From assembly GCA_945898195.1 (NCBI GenBank), contig CAMDHM010000032.1, positions 1 through 36,784 on the forward strand: a DNA stretch of 36,784 nt. Reading direction: 5' to 3'. This document shows, piece after piece, positions 7,474 to 15,027 of this stretch. The DNA is from Pseudobacteriovorax antillogorgiicola. GTDB taxonomy: Bacteria; Bdellovibrionota_B; Oligoflexia; Oligoflexales; RGVZ01. The notes under the pieces are model-generated. The model saw nothing but the letters and a program-made list of their open reading frames with translations, had not been told where the DNA came from and did not search any database. Made by a program: the position numbers and the translations under genes. Every line of letters starts with the position of its first letter. The stretch's first letter is position 1.

Positions 7474-8127
7474 ATGACAAGGAAGCCCCTCAACCAATTT
7501 AAATTTATCACGACAGGAATCACTGCAGGCGCCGTTGCGTCCGCTCTCCTCTTTCAAACTCAGGCTATGGCCTTAGTCAATGCTCAGGTCGGCGTTGGCA
7601 AGCGTTTCGCCACCAGCAGCCTCGATGGGAGCAGCAAAAAATATGGGGCAGACGAGTACGCCGTCAGCGCATTCGTTGATCCAATTCCCCTGGTACCTGT
7701 GGCTGCCGGAGCCACCATGACCGTCCAAAATTGGAATAAAGACGATTTTGGGGCAACGAAAACCACTGGATCCGAGCTTACCCTCGATGTGAAGGCATGG
7801 GTGCCCATGGTACCGATCATCACGCCTTACGCCAAGTTCAGCTATGTCGTGGCCGGCAAAATGCTGCTTGAATCCAATTCCGACTGGTCCGGCAATGGAA
7901 CCGTTAGCGCTGGCAAAGAAACGATGAGCTTAACTGGCACCCACCTGATCGTTGGTGCCCAATACAGCATCCTCCCCCTCGTCAGCGCCGTGCTGGAAGT
8001 GGGCATGGGAACCGAAAAAATCAAAACCGACGAAGTCACTGTTTCCGGGATCAAAATTGCCAGTGCCGGCGACTCCACGTCATGGGCATCCAAGAGCGTT
8101 TCCCTGGGAGTCAATGTCGGCTTCTGA
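7474..8127 (+). CDS. Small outer-membrane beta-barrel-like exported protein
   Basis: A 217-residue exported protein without a recognised family name. The signal peptide (FITTGITAGAVASALLF, cleavage after QAMA near residue 33) is followed by short alternating strands: VNAQVGVGKRF, YAVSAFVDPIPLV, GSELTLDVKAWVPM, YAKFSYVVAGKM, HLIVGAQYSILPLVSAVLEV, KSVSLGVNVGF. The sequence ends in an aromatic residue, as outer-membrane barrels often do, and an 8-stranded barrel fits the length (inference). ATG 7474 is chosen over the longer frame because GGAG lies nine bases before it and a proper signal peptide starts there. It is co-transcribed with the CobU-like gene, and a strong terminator lies about 50 bases downstream. 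Confidence 0.7.
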   Translation: MTRKPLNQFKFITTGITAGAVASALLFQTQAMALVNAQVGVGKRFATSSLDGSSKKYGADEYAVSAFVDPIPLVPVAAGATMTVQNWNKDDFGATKTTGSELTLDVKAWVPMVPIITPYAKFSYVVAGKMLLESNSDWSGNGTVSAGKETMSLTGTHLIVGAQYSILPLVSAVLEVGMGTEKIKTDEVTVSGIKIASAGDSTSWASKSVSLGVNVGF

Positions 8128-8175
8128 GCGGAAGGGGCGCTTGCATCTTGCAAGCCCTTGGATAGCGGTTGCTCG

Positions 8176-8218
8176 ATCCGGGTATTTCCCTTAAATAGGT
8201 GAAGTACCCGGATTTTTT
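8176..8218 (+). terminator. Rho-independent terminator after the cobU-barrel unit
   Basis: A perfect nine-base stem, ATCCGGGTA (8176-8184) with TACCCGGAT (8205-8213), encloses a 20-base loop and runs into TTTTTT (8213-8218). It separates the barrel gene from ubiE/menG. Confidence 0.85.
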
Positions 8219-8259
8219 GTCATTAACAGCCTTGATCGTGATCTGGACAACTAAACCAA

Positions 8260-9033
8260 ATGGCCAACGAAATCGTGCTTAACCATCACCTCCACAGCGC
8301 CAACAACGACCCCCAAGCTCTTCCTGCACGTCCAACGGACGAAAGCCAGATCGCAGCCATGTTTGACCGGGTTGCCCCCCGCTACGATTTTCTTAATGCA
8401 CTTTTAAGTATGAAGCAGGATCGGCGCTGGCGTAACCACCTTGTCTCTCTCATCCCCTATAAGCCATCCGGTGCCTTTTTAGACGTCGCGACTGGAACTG
8501 GTGACGTCCTGTTTGCCGCCATGACCCGGCGGAGGGAATACACAAACTTTACTGGAATCGATATTTCCGGCGAAATGTTGGCTCTCGCAAAAACGAAAGC
8601 CAGCGACCGCCAGGTAGGCAGCATGGTTGACTTCAGTCAAATGAGTGCCGAGAAGTTAGAATTGCCGGACGGATCCTTTGACTGTGTCACCATTTCTTTT
8701 GGCCTACGCAACGTCGTGGACAAAGATGCCGCATTGAACGAATTCCGTCGGGTTTTAAAATCAAAAGGAACCCTTTTGATCATGGAATTCTTCACGCCCC
8801 GTTCAACCGTGATGGCAAAGATTTTTGACTTTTATTTTCGTAACATCCTGCCGGTGATCGGCGGATTGTTCAGTGACCGAGCAGCTTACACATACTTGCC
8901 GCGCAGCGTTCATGCCTTCTATTCCCCAGATCAATTACGCGGGGCACTCTATCGTGCGGGCTTCCTGGTAAACCAAGAGGTCACCTTCTTATTCGGTGGC
9001 TGCAAGATCATTCAGGCGCGTCGACTGGCATAA
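8260..9033 (+). CDS. menG: Demethylmenaquinone/ubiquinone C-methyltransferase (UbiE/MenG)
   Basis: A 257-residue SAM-dependent methyltransferase of the UbiE/MenG family, which performs the C-methylation step of quinone synthesis. MFDRVAPRYDFLNALLSMKQDRRWR is the family's N-terminal signature (residues 34-58). The SAM-binding motif I is FLDVATGTGDVLF, motif II is GIDISGEML, and SFGLRNVVD is the conserved post-motif. The C-terminal YLPRSVHAF and GGCKIIQARR match the family end. The sequence does not show whether the substrate is menaquinone or ubiquinone. The first 30 residues are a variable extension, and no good ribosome site precedes the ATG, so the true start is uncertain. The last 26 bases overlap the 3' end of the convergent pseudopilin gene. 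Confidence 0.92.
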   Translation: MANEIVLNHHLHSANNDPQALPARPTDESQIAAMFDRVAPRYDFLNALLSMKQDRRWRNHLVSLIPYKPSGAFLDVATGTGDVLFAAMTRRREYTNFTGIDISGEMLALAKTKASDRQVGSMVDFSQMSAEKLELPDGSFDCVTISFGLRNVVDKDAALNEFRRVLKSKGTLLIMEFFTPRSTVMAKIFDFYFRNILPVIGGLFSDRAAYTYLPRSVHAFYSPDQLRGALYRAGFLVNQEVTFLFGGCKIIQARRLA

Positions 9034-9424
9034 CAGGCGACACCTCGGGCAAATAAAGGCAAATGTAGCCCTCGTTCACCGCAAAAAGACTCCCTGGAAA
9101 AACAGGAGCTTTACCCTTTGAATCTGAAACCATAACTTTTAATCCCTTGCCATCACAAACCGCCGTTAGGGTCCAGCGTGCTTGATTCGCAGGGATCCGC
9201 GTCGCATTCATGAAGCATGAATACTGGCAGTTGACCACGGAACGAACGACATTCCGCAAATCCTCAAGGGCTCCACGGTCGCGAACCTTATCCTGGATAA
9301 AAATCTGCTGACGAAAAATTTCAGACAGGCCGAGGGCCAAAATCCCCATCAATCCGACGGCCACAAGAACTTCAAGCAGAGTGAAGCCCCGATCAGTAAA
9401 CGCAGTTTTTTTTCGGATCAACAT
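9008..9424 (-). CDS. Type IV pilin-like / pseudopilin protein
   Basis: A 138-residue protein with a classical prepilin N-terminus: a short basic leader, then RGFTLLEVLVAVGLMGILAL. The cleavage-site glycine, +1 Phe and +5 Glu are all present, so it should be cut and N-methylated by a PilD-type peptidase. A conserved-spine helix reaches to about residue 60. The globular part has Cys residues (NCQYSC, TAVCDGK, GYICLYLP) that could form disulfides. Its length fits a minor pilin or type II secretion pseudopilin. It is the last gene of the miaA-linked operon; its ATG overlaps the thioesterase stop (TAATG). No pilus or secretion genes are nearby, so its assembly system must be elsewhere. Confidence 0.85.
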   Translation of the reverse strand: MLIRKKTAFTDRGFTLLEVLVAVGLMGILALGLSEIFRQQIFIQDKVRDRGALEDLRNVVRSVVNCQYSCFMNATRIPANQARWTLTAVCDGKGLKVMVSDSKGKAPVFPGSLFAVNEGYICLYLPEVSPVMPVDAPE

Positions 9425-9906
9425 TATTTGAAGATAGCATCTGCGAACTCAGGATCCAAACTTGCCGGCACAAAATTGCCCATAGCAATAGGAACCAGTC
9501 GGAATTTCGCCCTAAAATAAACGCCACGCATTTTTTCCAGCGGGCCATTCCAAGCATTTACTGCGCTTCGTGCCTCGGCCTCGCTCAATTCCCCGCGCAA
9601 AAAAGAATGGGAAGCATTCAAAAAACGGTCGGACTCCATGGAAAAATGAGTGGCAATCCAAACGGGTCCCTGACGAACCGCACGACGATATTCCGCCTCA
9701 ACACTGACGACGGCCAAAATACACCGACTGGCCACCATACGGTCCCAAGTCCAATCAAATTTAGCAAAAACCGAGTTACGGGCACGGTCACAGTATTTCA
9801 GGTAATGCGCATTATAAAGTACGCCTCCTGCATCGATGTCATCAAAAGGGATGTCAACCCGACCCAAAAATATTTGGCTTTCGCGCACACTTAAATCGCG
9901 GATCAT
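9424..9906 (-). CDS. Acyl-CoA thioesterase of the YbgC/4-hydroxybenzoyl-CoA hot-dog type
   Basis: A 160-residue single-domain hot-dog protein. GRVDIPFDDIDAGGVLYNAHYLKYCDRAR at about 15-43 matches the YbgC/FadM signature, in which the Asp of DIDAGGV is the catalytic residue and the Tyr/His pair lines the active site. Members hydrolyse short- or long-chain acyl-CoA, and YbgC works beside the Tol-Pal system. The C-terminus past about residue 130 is less typical. The ATG overlaps the stop of the thioredoxin-like gene (ATGA) and the stop overlaps the pilin start, so the protein is made from a tightly coupled message. Its link to its envelope neighbours is unknown. Confidence 0.85.
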   Translation of the reverse strand: MIRDLSVRESQIFLGRVDIPFDDIDAGGVLYNAHYLKYCDRARNSVFAKFDWTWDRMVASRCILAVVSVEAEYRRAVRQGPVWIATHFSMESDRFLNASHSFLRGELSEAEARSAVNAWNGPLEKMRGVYFRAKFRLVPIAMGNFVPASLDPEFADAIFK

Positions 9907-10283
9907 TTGGCATCTTTGGGCAAAAGTTGCCCGTTATTAGAGATGAAAGTTCTGGGCAGGTGCCTGACCCCAAGTTTGCGAGCAATAGCATCGCCATTGA
10001 AGCATGCCTGATCCACACCAAAATGATTTAATGCCGCGACAGATGAGGTCTCGTCATCAAAAGCAGATAGCATAATAATATTTGAATTCCTGGATTTGCC
10101 CCGCAGGGACTCCAAGTCATCTTTACAACTGCCACACCAGCTCGCGAAAAATTTTATGGTGACTGGATTTTTTTTTGTGGCCAACAACAGGTCAAAATCC
10201 TGCTGCGCAATCGCTGGGCAGGCCACAACGGCCAAAACGAAAGGCCACCGCTGCCGACGTAAAAATAAAAAGATTTTATTCAC
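9903..10283 (-). CDS. Exported thioredoxin-like protein with CGSC active site (TlpA/DsbE-like)
   Basis: A 126-residue small periplasmic thioredoxin-fold protein. A hydrophobic N-terminal segment (WPFVLAVVACPAIAQ) is a signal peptide or anchor. Residues 42-53 give TIKFFASWCGSC with the redox pair C50/C53, and HLPRTFI at about 109-115 carries the cis-proline (P110). CGSC is a TlpA-like dithiol site. Further cysteines at 22 and 94 are present. The true start is most likely the GTG at 10283, which overlaps the preceding gene's stop (GTGA); the longer open frame would run inside that gene. It may reduce or oxidise the CxxC-bearing exported protein encoded immediately upstream (inference). It is shorter than typical TlpA proteins. 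Confidence 0.82.
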   Translation of the reverse strand: MNKIFLFLRRQRWPFVLAVVACPAIAQQDFDLLLATKKNPVTIKFFASWCGSCKDDLESLRGKSRNSNIIMLSAFDDETSSVAALNHFGVDQACFNGDAIARKLGVRHLPRTFISNNGQLLPKDAK

Positions 10284-11239
10284 CGCAACACCCGTGCCCA
10301 GGCAACCGACCAATTTTGCGAAGCCACTGAATTTTTCACAACCCCGAAAACGCCCTGCTGAGCCAGGGTCAACTTGATACCGTCGGATTCCCAAGCAGAA
10401 ATGTCGGCCGAAATAAAAGCACCGTTCACGGCCTGCTCTGAATTTTGGACGATCTCGTGATCTGCCGAGGCCGCACCACGACGATCCGAGGTTATCCCCG
10501 TCGTCAGTTTAACCGGCTGCGCACCAATCCCAAAATCTCCAATTGGAGCGATTCCGCTCAGTGAGGCTGTCAACCGAATCAAGGTCCCAGGCTTCAGAAG
10601 CGTGCCGTTGTGGCGCGTGGCCAGGGATTCTGTGGCCGTTAAGGCGACACCAGGTTTTACCGAAAGCATTCCCAACCAAAGATCAATTCCAGCACGAATT
10701 TCATCAAAGCCACTTCCGAACACATCCAACAGATGGGCATCCGACGAATCGTGGATCGATCTGGCGATGGCTGGACGGTATCCAGCAAGAAGTTGGATTT
10801 GCGGCATCAAAGGGCGCGAAAGCTGCGGCATGAGCACCGTATACCTTCCAGAAAACGACGGGTCTCCCACGCCGCTTCTACTGGCACGGCCTGAGGCAGC
10901 TTGATCCGCTCCAACCACAGCCCGCGAATTGGTCGTAAGGCTCTGCGCAACGGTGAAAAATCCGCGCGGAGACCAAGCCAATCCGACTGCAAAAGTGGAA
11001 TTAACGCGACGATCGGGACCAGTGGATTGCAGGGTTGCCCCATCCGGCCCGGTCGATTCAAGCTCTGGAGTTAGAGAAACACTGCCATGAATTTTGATCG
11101 CCTCGGCAGGAAACAATACCAGCGGTTCGTCACCCCCGCTGCCACAGGATGCACAAGCTAAGGTGACGCTCTCCGAAATAAAGATACCGCCAGAAATCGC
11201 GATCAAGGCGGCGACAAATTTAAATCGGAAAAAAATCAT
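10280..11239 (-). CDS. Exported, barrel-like protein with N-terminal CASCGSGGDEP motif
   Basis: A 319-residue protein of no named function. After a signal peptide (MIFFRFKFVAALIAISGGIF) comes LACASCGSGGDEPLVLFP at about 27-44, with cysteines 29 and 32 just after the likely cleavage point. The remainder consists of repeated amphipathic strands (VNSTFAVGLAWSPRGFFTVAQ, PQIQLLAGYRPA, GIDLWLGMLSVKPGVALTA, GIKLTLAQQGVFGVV), consistent with an outer-membrane barrel. I have seen CxxC-G-GD headed proteins of this sort beside copper or cytochrome genes, but that recollection is not proof. ATG 11239 overlaps the lipoprotein stop (ATGA). The longer frame upstream lies inside that gene and lacks a signal peptide at its start. 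Confidence 0.68.
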   Translation of the reverse strand: MIFFRFKFVAALIAISGGIFISESVTLACASCGSGGDEPLVLFPAEAIKIHGSVSLTPELESTGPDGATLQSTGPDRRVNSTFAVGLAWSPRGFFTVAQSLTTNSRAVVGADQAASGRASRSGVGDPSFSGRYTVLMPQLSRPLMPQIQLLAGYRPAIARSIHDSSDAHLLDVFGSGFDEIRAGIDLWLGMLSVKPGVALTATESLATRHNGTLLKPGTLIRLTASLSGIAPIGDFGIGAQPVKLTTGITSDRRGAASADHEIVQNSEQAVNGAFISADISAWESDGIKLTLAQQGVFGVVKNSVASQNWSVAWARVLR

Positions 11240-11697
11240 ATACCGGGAACCGTCACTGGAATGACGACTGCGCCGCTCGTCGTGCCATCCGTCAGGGCGA
11301 TCTTTAAATCCCAAGGGCCAGACATCACGAAAAAAATATTGCTAACAAGGTAAATTCCAGCCGCTGAATCCAAACGACTCTCGACGAGAGGCTGGACATT
11401 GCCCGAACCATGTCCGTGAACGGTCATCCATGGTGTCACAGTCAATTGTTGGAGCGGCAGCGTTGCATTACCAAGGGGTCTGATGTTCATCCGTACGACA
11501 TTGTCCATTCCAGTTTGAGGGCCGGTAACCCACACTAGATAGACCTCATAAGAACCATTTGTCGTCAGCCAAACGCCCGGGCTCTGAATGGCTTCCGGCG
11601 GTGTGGGTTGTTTGTCGGGCGAAGCTTCACCGCAAGCAGCCACAGCCACAGCCACAGCCACAGCCAAGCAAGACGCAAAAAAAACAGGTGCCCTCAT
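11236..11697 (-). CDS. Lipoprotein with YtkA/FixH-like domain
   Basis: A 153-residue predicted lipoprotein. The signal peptide is MRAPVFFASC followed by an alternating Ala-Val run and the lipobox VAAC (Cys22). The mature part has VTPWMTVHGHGSGN (about 103-116) and SNIFFVMSGPWDLKIAL. Together these resemble the YtkA/FixH-like immunoglobulin fold, in which a His/Met-bearing loop faces an F-x-M-x-G-x-W strand. The His-Gly-His could bind a metal such as copper (inference). The ATG at 11697 is one base after the previous gene's stop. The Ala-Val run is encoded by a hexanucleotide repeat near 11636-11664. It is paralogous in architecture to the next gene upstream in the operon. Confidence 0.72.
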   Translation of the reverse strand: MRAPVFFASCLAVAVAVAVAACGEASPDKQPTPPEAIQSPGVWLTTNGSYEVYLVWVTGPQTGMDNVVRMNIRPLGNATLPLQQLTVTPWMTVHGHGSGNVQPLVESRLDSAAGIYLVSNIFFVMSGPWDLKIALTDGTTSGAVVIPVTVPGI

Positions 11698-11698
11698 T

Positions 11699-12091
11699 TC
11701 AGCGAACCTGAAACGCAAAAGTTCCGCTGTCATTATTGTTGAGCCAAACGCGCAATTCCCAATTTCCACGCATCATGAAATTTAAGTTACGAATTGCCGT
11801 GCAGCCATTAGCTTGAGGGAAGAGAGAGACCGGCGAGCTGCCGTGTCCCATCGAAGGCATCCAAAGATCGGCCTTTAAAACCATAGCCTGACGGCCATTG
11901 CAAAAAATTGATTCGGTGGTCGACGTGGTAATCGCGTCATCGTCGAAGGACAAAGTCAAGCTGTCCCCGCCACGACTGACCGCTGTCATGGTCGCCGCCG
12001 ACGCCATCTCTGCCAGAGACAAAAATCCGGAAACCACCAAGGCGACTCCGGCAAACTTTTTCACTGACAAGAAACTCCAGAAATCCTGCAT
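11699..12091 (-). CDS. Exported YtkA/FixH-like domain protein
   Basis: A 130-residue secreted protein. The signal peptide runs to about residue 32 (VALVVSGFLSLAEMASA). The mature domain has LKADLWMPSMGHGSSPVSLF, then NLNFMMRGNWELRVWLNN. That is the same order of a Met/His loop and an F-M-x-G-x-W strand as in the downstream lipoprotein, typical of YtkA-like proteins. MPSMGHG is a plausible soft-metal (Cu) site. It has two cysteines in the mature part (FCNGR and NGCTA). The start is firm: AAAGGAG lies six bases before the ATG. It begins the envelope part of the operon, 33 bases after the miaA stop. Function is unknown. Confidence 0.72.
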   Translation of the reverse strand: MQDFWSFLSVKKFAGVALVVSGFLSLAEMASAATMTAVSRGGDSLTLSFDDDAITTSTTESIFCNGRQAMVLKADLWMPSMGHGSSPVSLFPQANGCTAIRNLNFMMRGNWELRVWLNNNDSGTFAFQVR

Positions 12092-12124
12092 AGGAGGCTC
12101 CTTTTTGATGCCCTTGCCTTCGTC

Positions 12125-13075
12125 TTAACGCATGGCGCAAAGGCCCGCAATCGCTGACTTGTAGTCCACCATTTGGACGACCGTCTGGTCCGGCCCTGCG
12201 CCCTTAAACCATGTCGTCTGACGCTTGGCATATTGGCGGGTGGCAATGGTGATCTGTTCGGTTAGCTTAGCCAGATCTACCCCGTCGATCCGACCCCCGG
12301 ACGCCTTCAAAGCTGCGACAGACTCCCGGTATCCAATGGCCTGCATAGGTTTCGCGTTTGGTGGGCAGCCACTGTCTAAAAGTCCTTGAACTTCTTCGAG
12401 TAGCCCGGCAGCCAGCATAGCCTTGACGCGGCCAGCGATGCGTTCGTGTAGAATCGGTCGCTCCGGATTCAGAAACATCACATGAGTCTGCTCCCGCGCC
12501 TGAGTCTTACAGGTCCTGACTTGGCCGTGATCCTTTAGTTGACTCGAAACCGGGCCTGCCGTCAGCCGACACAATTCGACGGCACGCAAGATACGCACCC
12601 GGTCGTTGCCGTGGAGTTGGCCGGCCCTGATCGGATCCACAGCCCTAAGCTCACTAAGCAATCTATCCGTCGCAATCGCATTCAGTTCTTGGCGCAGCGC
12701 GGTGTCTTTAGGCAGGTTTTCGGCGAAGCCTTGACCAAAAAAAGCCCGCAAATACAGCCCCGTTCCACCGACAATGATTGGCAAGGCACCTCGAGATTGA
12801 ATTTGTTCAACAACCTCACGCGCCAAGACGGCATAACTACCGGCATCGAATTCGCCATGCCAGGTCAGGATATCGATCAAATGATGCGGAAATTCGGCTT
12901 GTTCGGTCGCCACAGGCTTGGCCGATCCAATATTAAAACCGCGATAAACCTGAACCGAATCGCAGCTGACGATTTCGGATTTAACCCGCCTTTCATCCCG
13001 CAGGCACCTGGCCAACTGCAGGACGAAATCGCTCTTGCCGCTGGCGGTGGCTCCGGTGACGGCAATGCTCATCAT
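12125..13075 (-). CDS. miaA: tRNA dimethylallyltransferase MiaA
   Basis: MiaA, 316 residues, adds a dimethylallyl group to A37 of tRNAs reading codons beginning with U. The P-loop is GATASGKS (8-15). SEIVSCDSVQVYRGFNIGSAKP is the DSxQxY signature that holds the catalytic Asp. FPHHLID, VGGTGLYLRAF, the segment MQAIGYRE and the C-terminal TRQYAKRQTTWF are all conserved MiaA motifs. The start codon lies within ATGATGA at the mutL stop, so either of two adjacent Met codons (13075 or 13072) may be used. The mutL-miaA pairing is common in proteobacteria. Here the unit continues into six envelope genes instead of hfq-hflX. Confidence 0.95.
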   Translation of the reverse strand: MMSIAVTGATASGKSDFVLQLARCLRDERRVKSEIVSCDSVQVYRGFNIGSAKPVATEQAEFPHHLIDILTWHGEFDAGSYAVLAREVVEQIQSRGALPIIVGGTGLYLRAFFGQGFAENLPKDTALRQELNAIATDRLLSELRAVDPIRAGQLHGNDRVRILRAVELCRLTAGPVSSQLKDHGQVRTCKTQAREQTHVMFLNPERPILHERIAGRVKAMLAAGLLEEVQGLLDSGCPPNAKPMQAIGYRESVAALKASGGRIDGVDLAKLTEQITIATRQYAKRQTTWFKGAGPDQTVVQMVDYKSAIAGLCAMR

Positions 13076-14943
13076 CGATCGAACCAACTGGCAATTTGAG
13101 TTGTTTCCCACCACCTAAAAACACGGCGACCATGAGGGCAGTTGTGTTGAAAATCGACCTCGGATGCCTCACGCATAAGGCGATGCAGTTCATCGGGACC
13201 GAGGTCTTCGCCAGCACGCACCGCACTGTGGCAAGCGTAAGTCGCCAAAAGGTTTTGCGCCAGGTCGGCCGTTGGATTCTCCGCAAAACCAGAATCGGCA
13301 ATTGCCCCAAGCATCTCCTGCGGATCACGATGGGCCAATATGGTCGGAATGCCTTTGATCTCGACCATCGGGTCATCACCAACAAAATCTAAATTGAAAC
13401 CATTGGCCGCCAAAATTCCCGCGCCAGCGCGGAGACGGCTGCACTGTTCAGGAGTCAAATCGACGCTCTCCGGAATTATCATCGCCTGGGATTGATGCAG
13501 CAGGGAACGGTCGCGATTCAAACGTTCAAAAATAATGCGTTCGTGCCATGCATGCTGGTCGACGGCCAACAATCGATCGCCGTCCGTAAACATCAGGTAG
13601 CAGCGCCCAACGCTGCCCAGATAGTCCATCGTTTCCCATGGAATACTGGCTGATTCCTGCATTTTTGGGTTTGCCGTCACTTCAATCGGAGCGAAAAATC
13701 TTCGCTGTGTTGGTGTCGTCGCCGGTATCGTCGTTGGCGTCGTCGTCATTCCAAAGCGAAACGATGCATTCGCTTTTGAACCGCGAGGAAAGGTTCCTCC
13801 TCCCGCGCTACGCGCCGAATCAGGCTGATGAAATGCCGTCGTTTCGGGGGCCGATGTCATTGCGCGAGGTGCTGTCATTCCGGGCATCGCCCAATCAGCA
13901 CGGCGCAAACCCTTCATGATTGCTTTGAAAATCACCCCTTGAACTTCAGATCCATATTGGAAGCGGACTTCTGTTTTCGCCGGATGAACATTCACGTCAA
14001 CCAGCGATGGATCGACGACCACATGCAATGCCACCACGGGATATTTCCCTCGCATGAGATGGCTGTGATATCCGCGTTGAATTGCATAACGCAGGGTCTT
14101 ATCCTTCACCCAGCGTTGGTTCACAAAAGTGAACATGGATTTGCCGTTGGCCTTTTCAAGTCCTGGCGGTGAAATTAGTCCCTCCACGGCAGCGTGAGAA
14201 TCGGCTTCATTGATGTAAATAAGTTTGCTGGCAACTTCTTCGCCAAATACCGCGACGGCCCGGGCGCGTAAGGATGCCTCGCCGATACCACAAACGGAGC
14301 CTATTTCAGCACCTGTCGTCACCGCAGCGGAAGCCACTAGCTCCCTACTATTATGGACTAGGCGCAGTCGAATGTGCGGCCAACACAAAATGGCTGCATC
14401 AAAAAAGTCAGTGATTGCGCCAAGTTCTGAGGCCGTGGACTTCAAAAACTTCTGCCTGGCAGGCACATTGTAAAATAAATCCCGGCAAGCCAGAGTCGTT
14501 CCCGTAGGCGCTGAAACCTCGCGTTGCACCACCGGAGCTCCGGTTCCGTTCATTTCAATCCGGGTGGCGGACCCTGCGCTACGCTCTCGGGTTGTCAGTG
14601 TCAGACGCGAGACCGACGCAATCGAGGCCAGAGCCTCTCCGCGGAAACCCATCGATGAGGTCACGTACAAGTCGTCAACAGATCTGATTTTACTGGTGGC
14701 ATGACGCTGCAACGCTAATAGGGCGTCATCTTCGTCCATCCCATGGCCATCGTCGGAAATGGCGATCGCCTTTCGCCCCCCATCCTCGATCTCGACCTGG
14801 ATGCTGCGAGCCCCGGCATCCAGAGCATTTTCAACGAGTTCCTTCACGACGCTGGCAGGACGTTCGACCACTTCGCCAGCGGCGATCTTATTGATCACGT
14901 CATCCGCCAAGAGCTGGATTTTGCCCAAAATTGGCTCCCCCAT
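13072..14943 (-). CDS. mutL: DNA mismatch repair protein MutL
   Basis: MutL of 623 residues. The N-terminal GHKL ATPase is intact, with NKIAAGEVVERPASVVKELV and ENALDAGA (motif I), DDGHGM (motif II) and the HATSKI and GFRGEALASI motifs. A Thr/Pro/Ser-rich linker occupies roughly residues 345-440. The C-terminal domain carries DQHAWHERIIFE near 462, matching the DQHA(X)2E(X)4E endonuclease motif, together with ACHSAVRAG and CPHGRR. So this is a nicking-competent MutL of the type used by bacteria without MutH (established family knowledge; activity inferred). It is divergent from engB with 84 bases between the starts, and is the first gene of the operon with miaA. Confidence 0.96.
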   Translation of the reverse strand: MGEPILGKIQLLADDVINKIAAGEVVERPASVVKELVENALDAGARSIQVEIEDGGRKAIAISDDGHGMDEDDALLALQRHATSKIRSVDDLYVTSSMGFRGEALASIASVSRLTLTTRERSAGSATRIEMNGTGAPVVQREVSAPTGTTLACRDLFYNVPARQKFLKSTASELGAITDFFDAAILCWPHIRLRLVHNSRELVASAAVTTGAEIGSVCGIGEASLRARAVAVFGEEVASKLIYINEADSHAAVEGLISPPGLEKANGKSMFTFVNQRWVKDKTLRYAIQRGYHSHLMRGKYPVVALHVVVDPSLVDVNVHPAKTEVRFQYGSEVQGVIFKAIMKGLRRADWAMPGMTAPRAMTSAPETTAFHQPDSARSAGGGTFPRGSKANASFRFGMTTTPTTIPATTPTQRRFFAPIEVTANPKMQESASIPWETMDYLGSVGRCYLMFTDGDRLLAVDQHAWHERIIFERLNRDRSLLHQSQAMIIPESVDLTPEQCSRLRAGAGILAANGFNLDFVGDDPMVEIKGIPTILAHRDPQEMLGAIADSGFAENPTADLAQNLLATYACHSAVRAGEDLGPDELHRLMREASEVDFQHNCPHGRRVFRWWETTQIASWFDR

Positions 14944-15027
14944 TTCGCTTAGATTTGCCTAGATCCGTTTTGGTGGTTGCACCTATACCACTGGCCTGAT
15001 ATCCGGTCCACCCGGAGGAATGGCACT

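Noticed and set aside
10284..10394. Longer start for the CGSC thioredoxin
   Set aside because: The extension lies inside the upstream gene and delays the signal sequence; the GTG overlapping the stop fits the pattern of the operon.
13690..13760. CRISPR-like or tandem repeat at the GTCGTCGTC stretches
   Set aside because: This is the low-complexity Thr/Pro linker of MutL with irregular units; no repeat-spacer structure exists here or elsewhere in the window.
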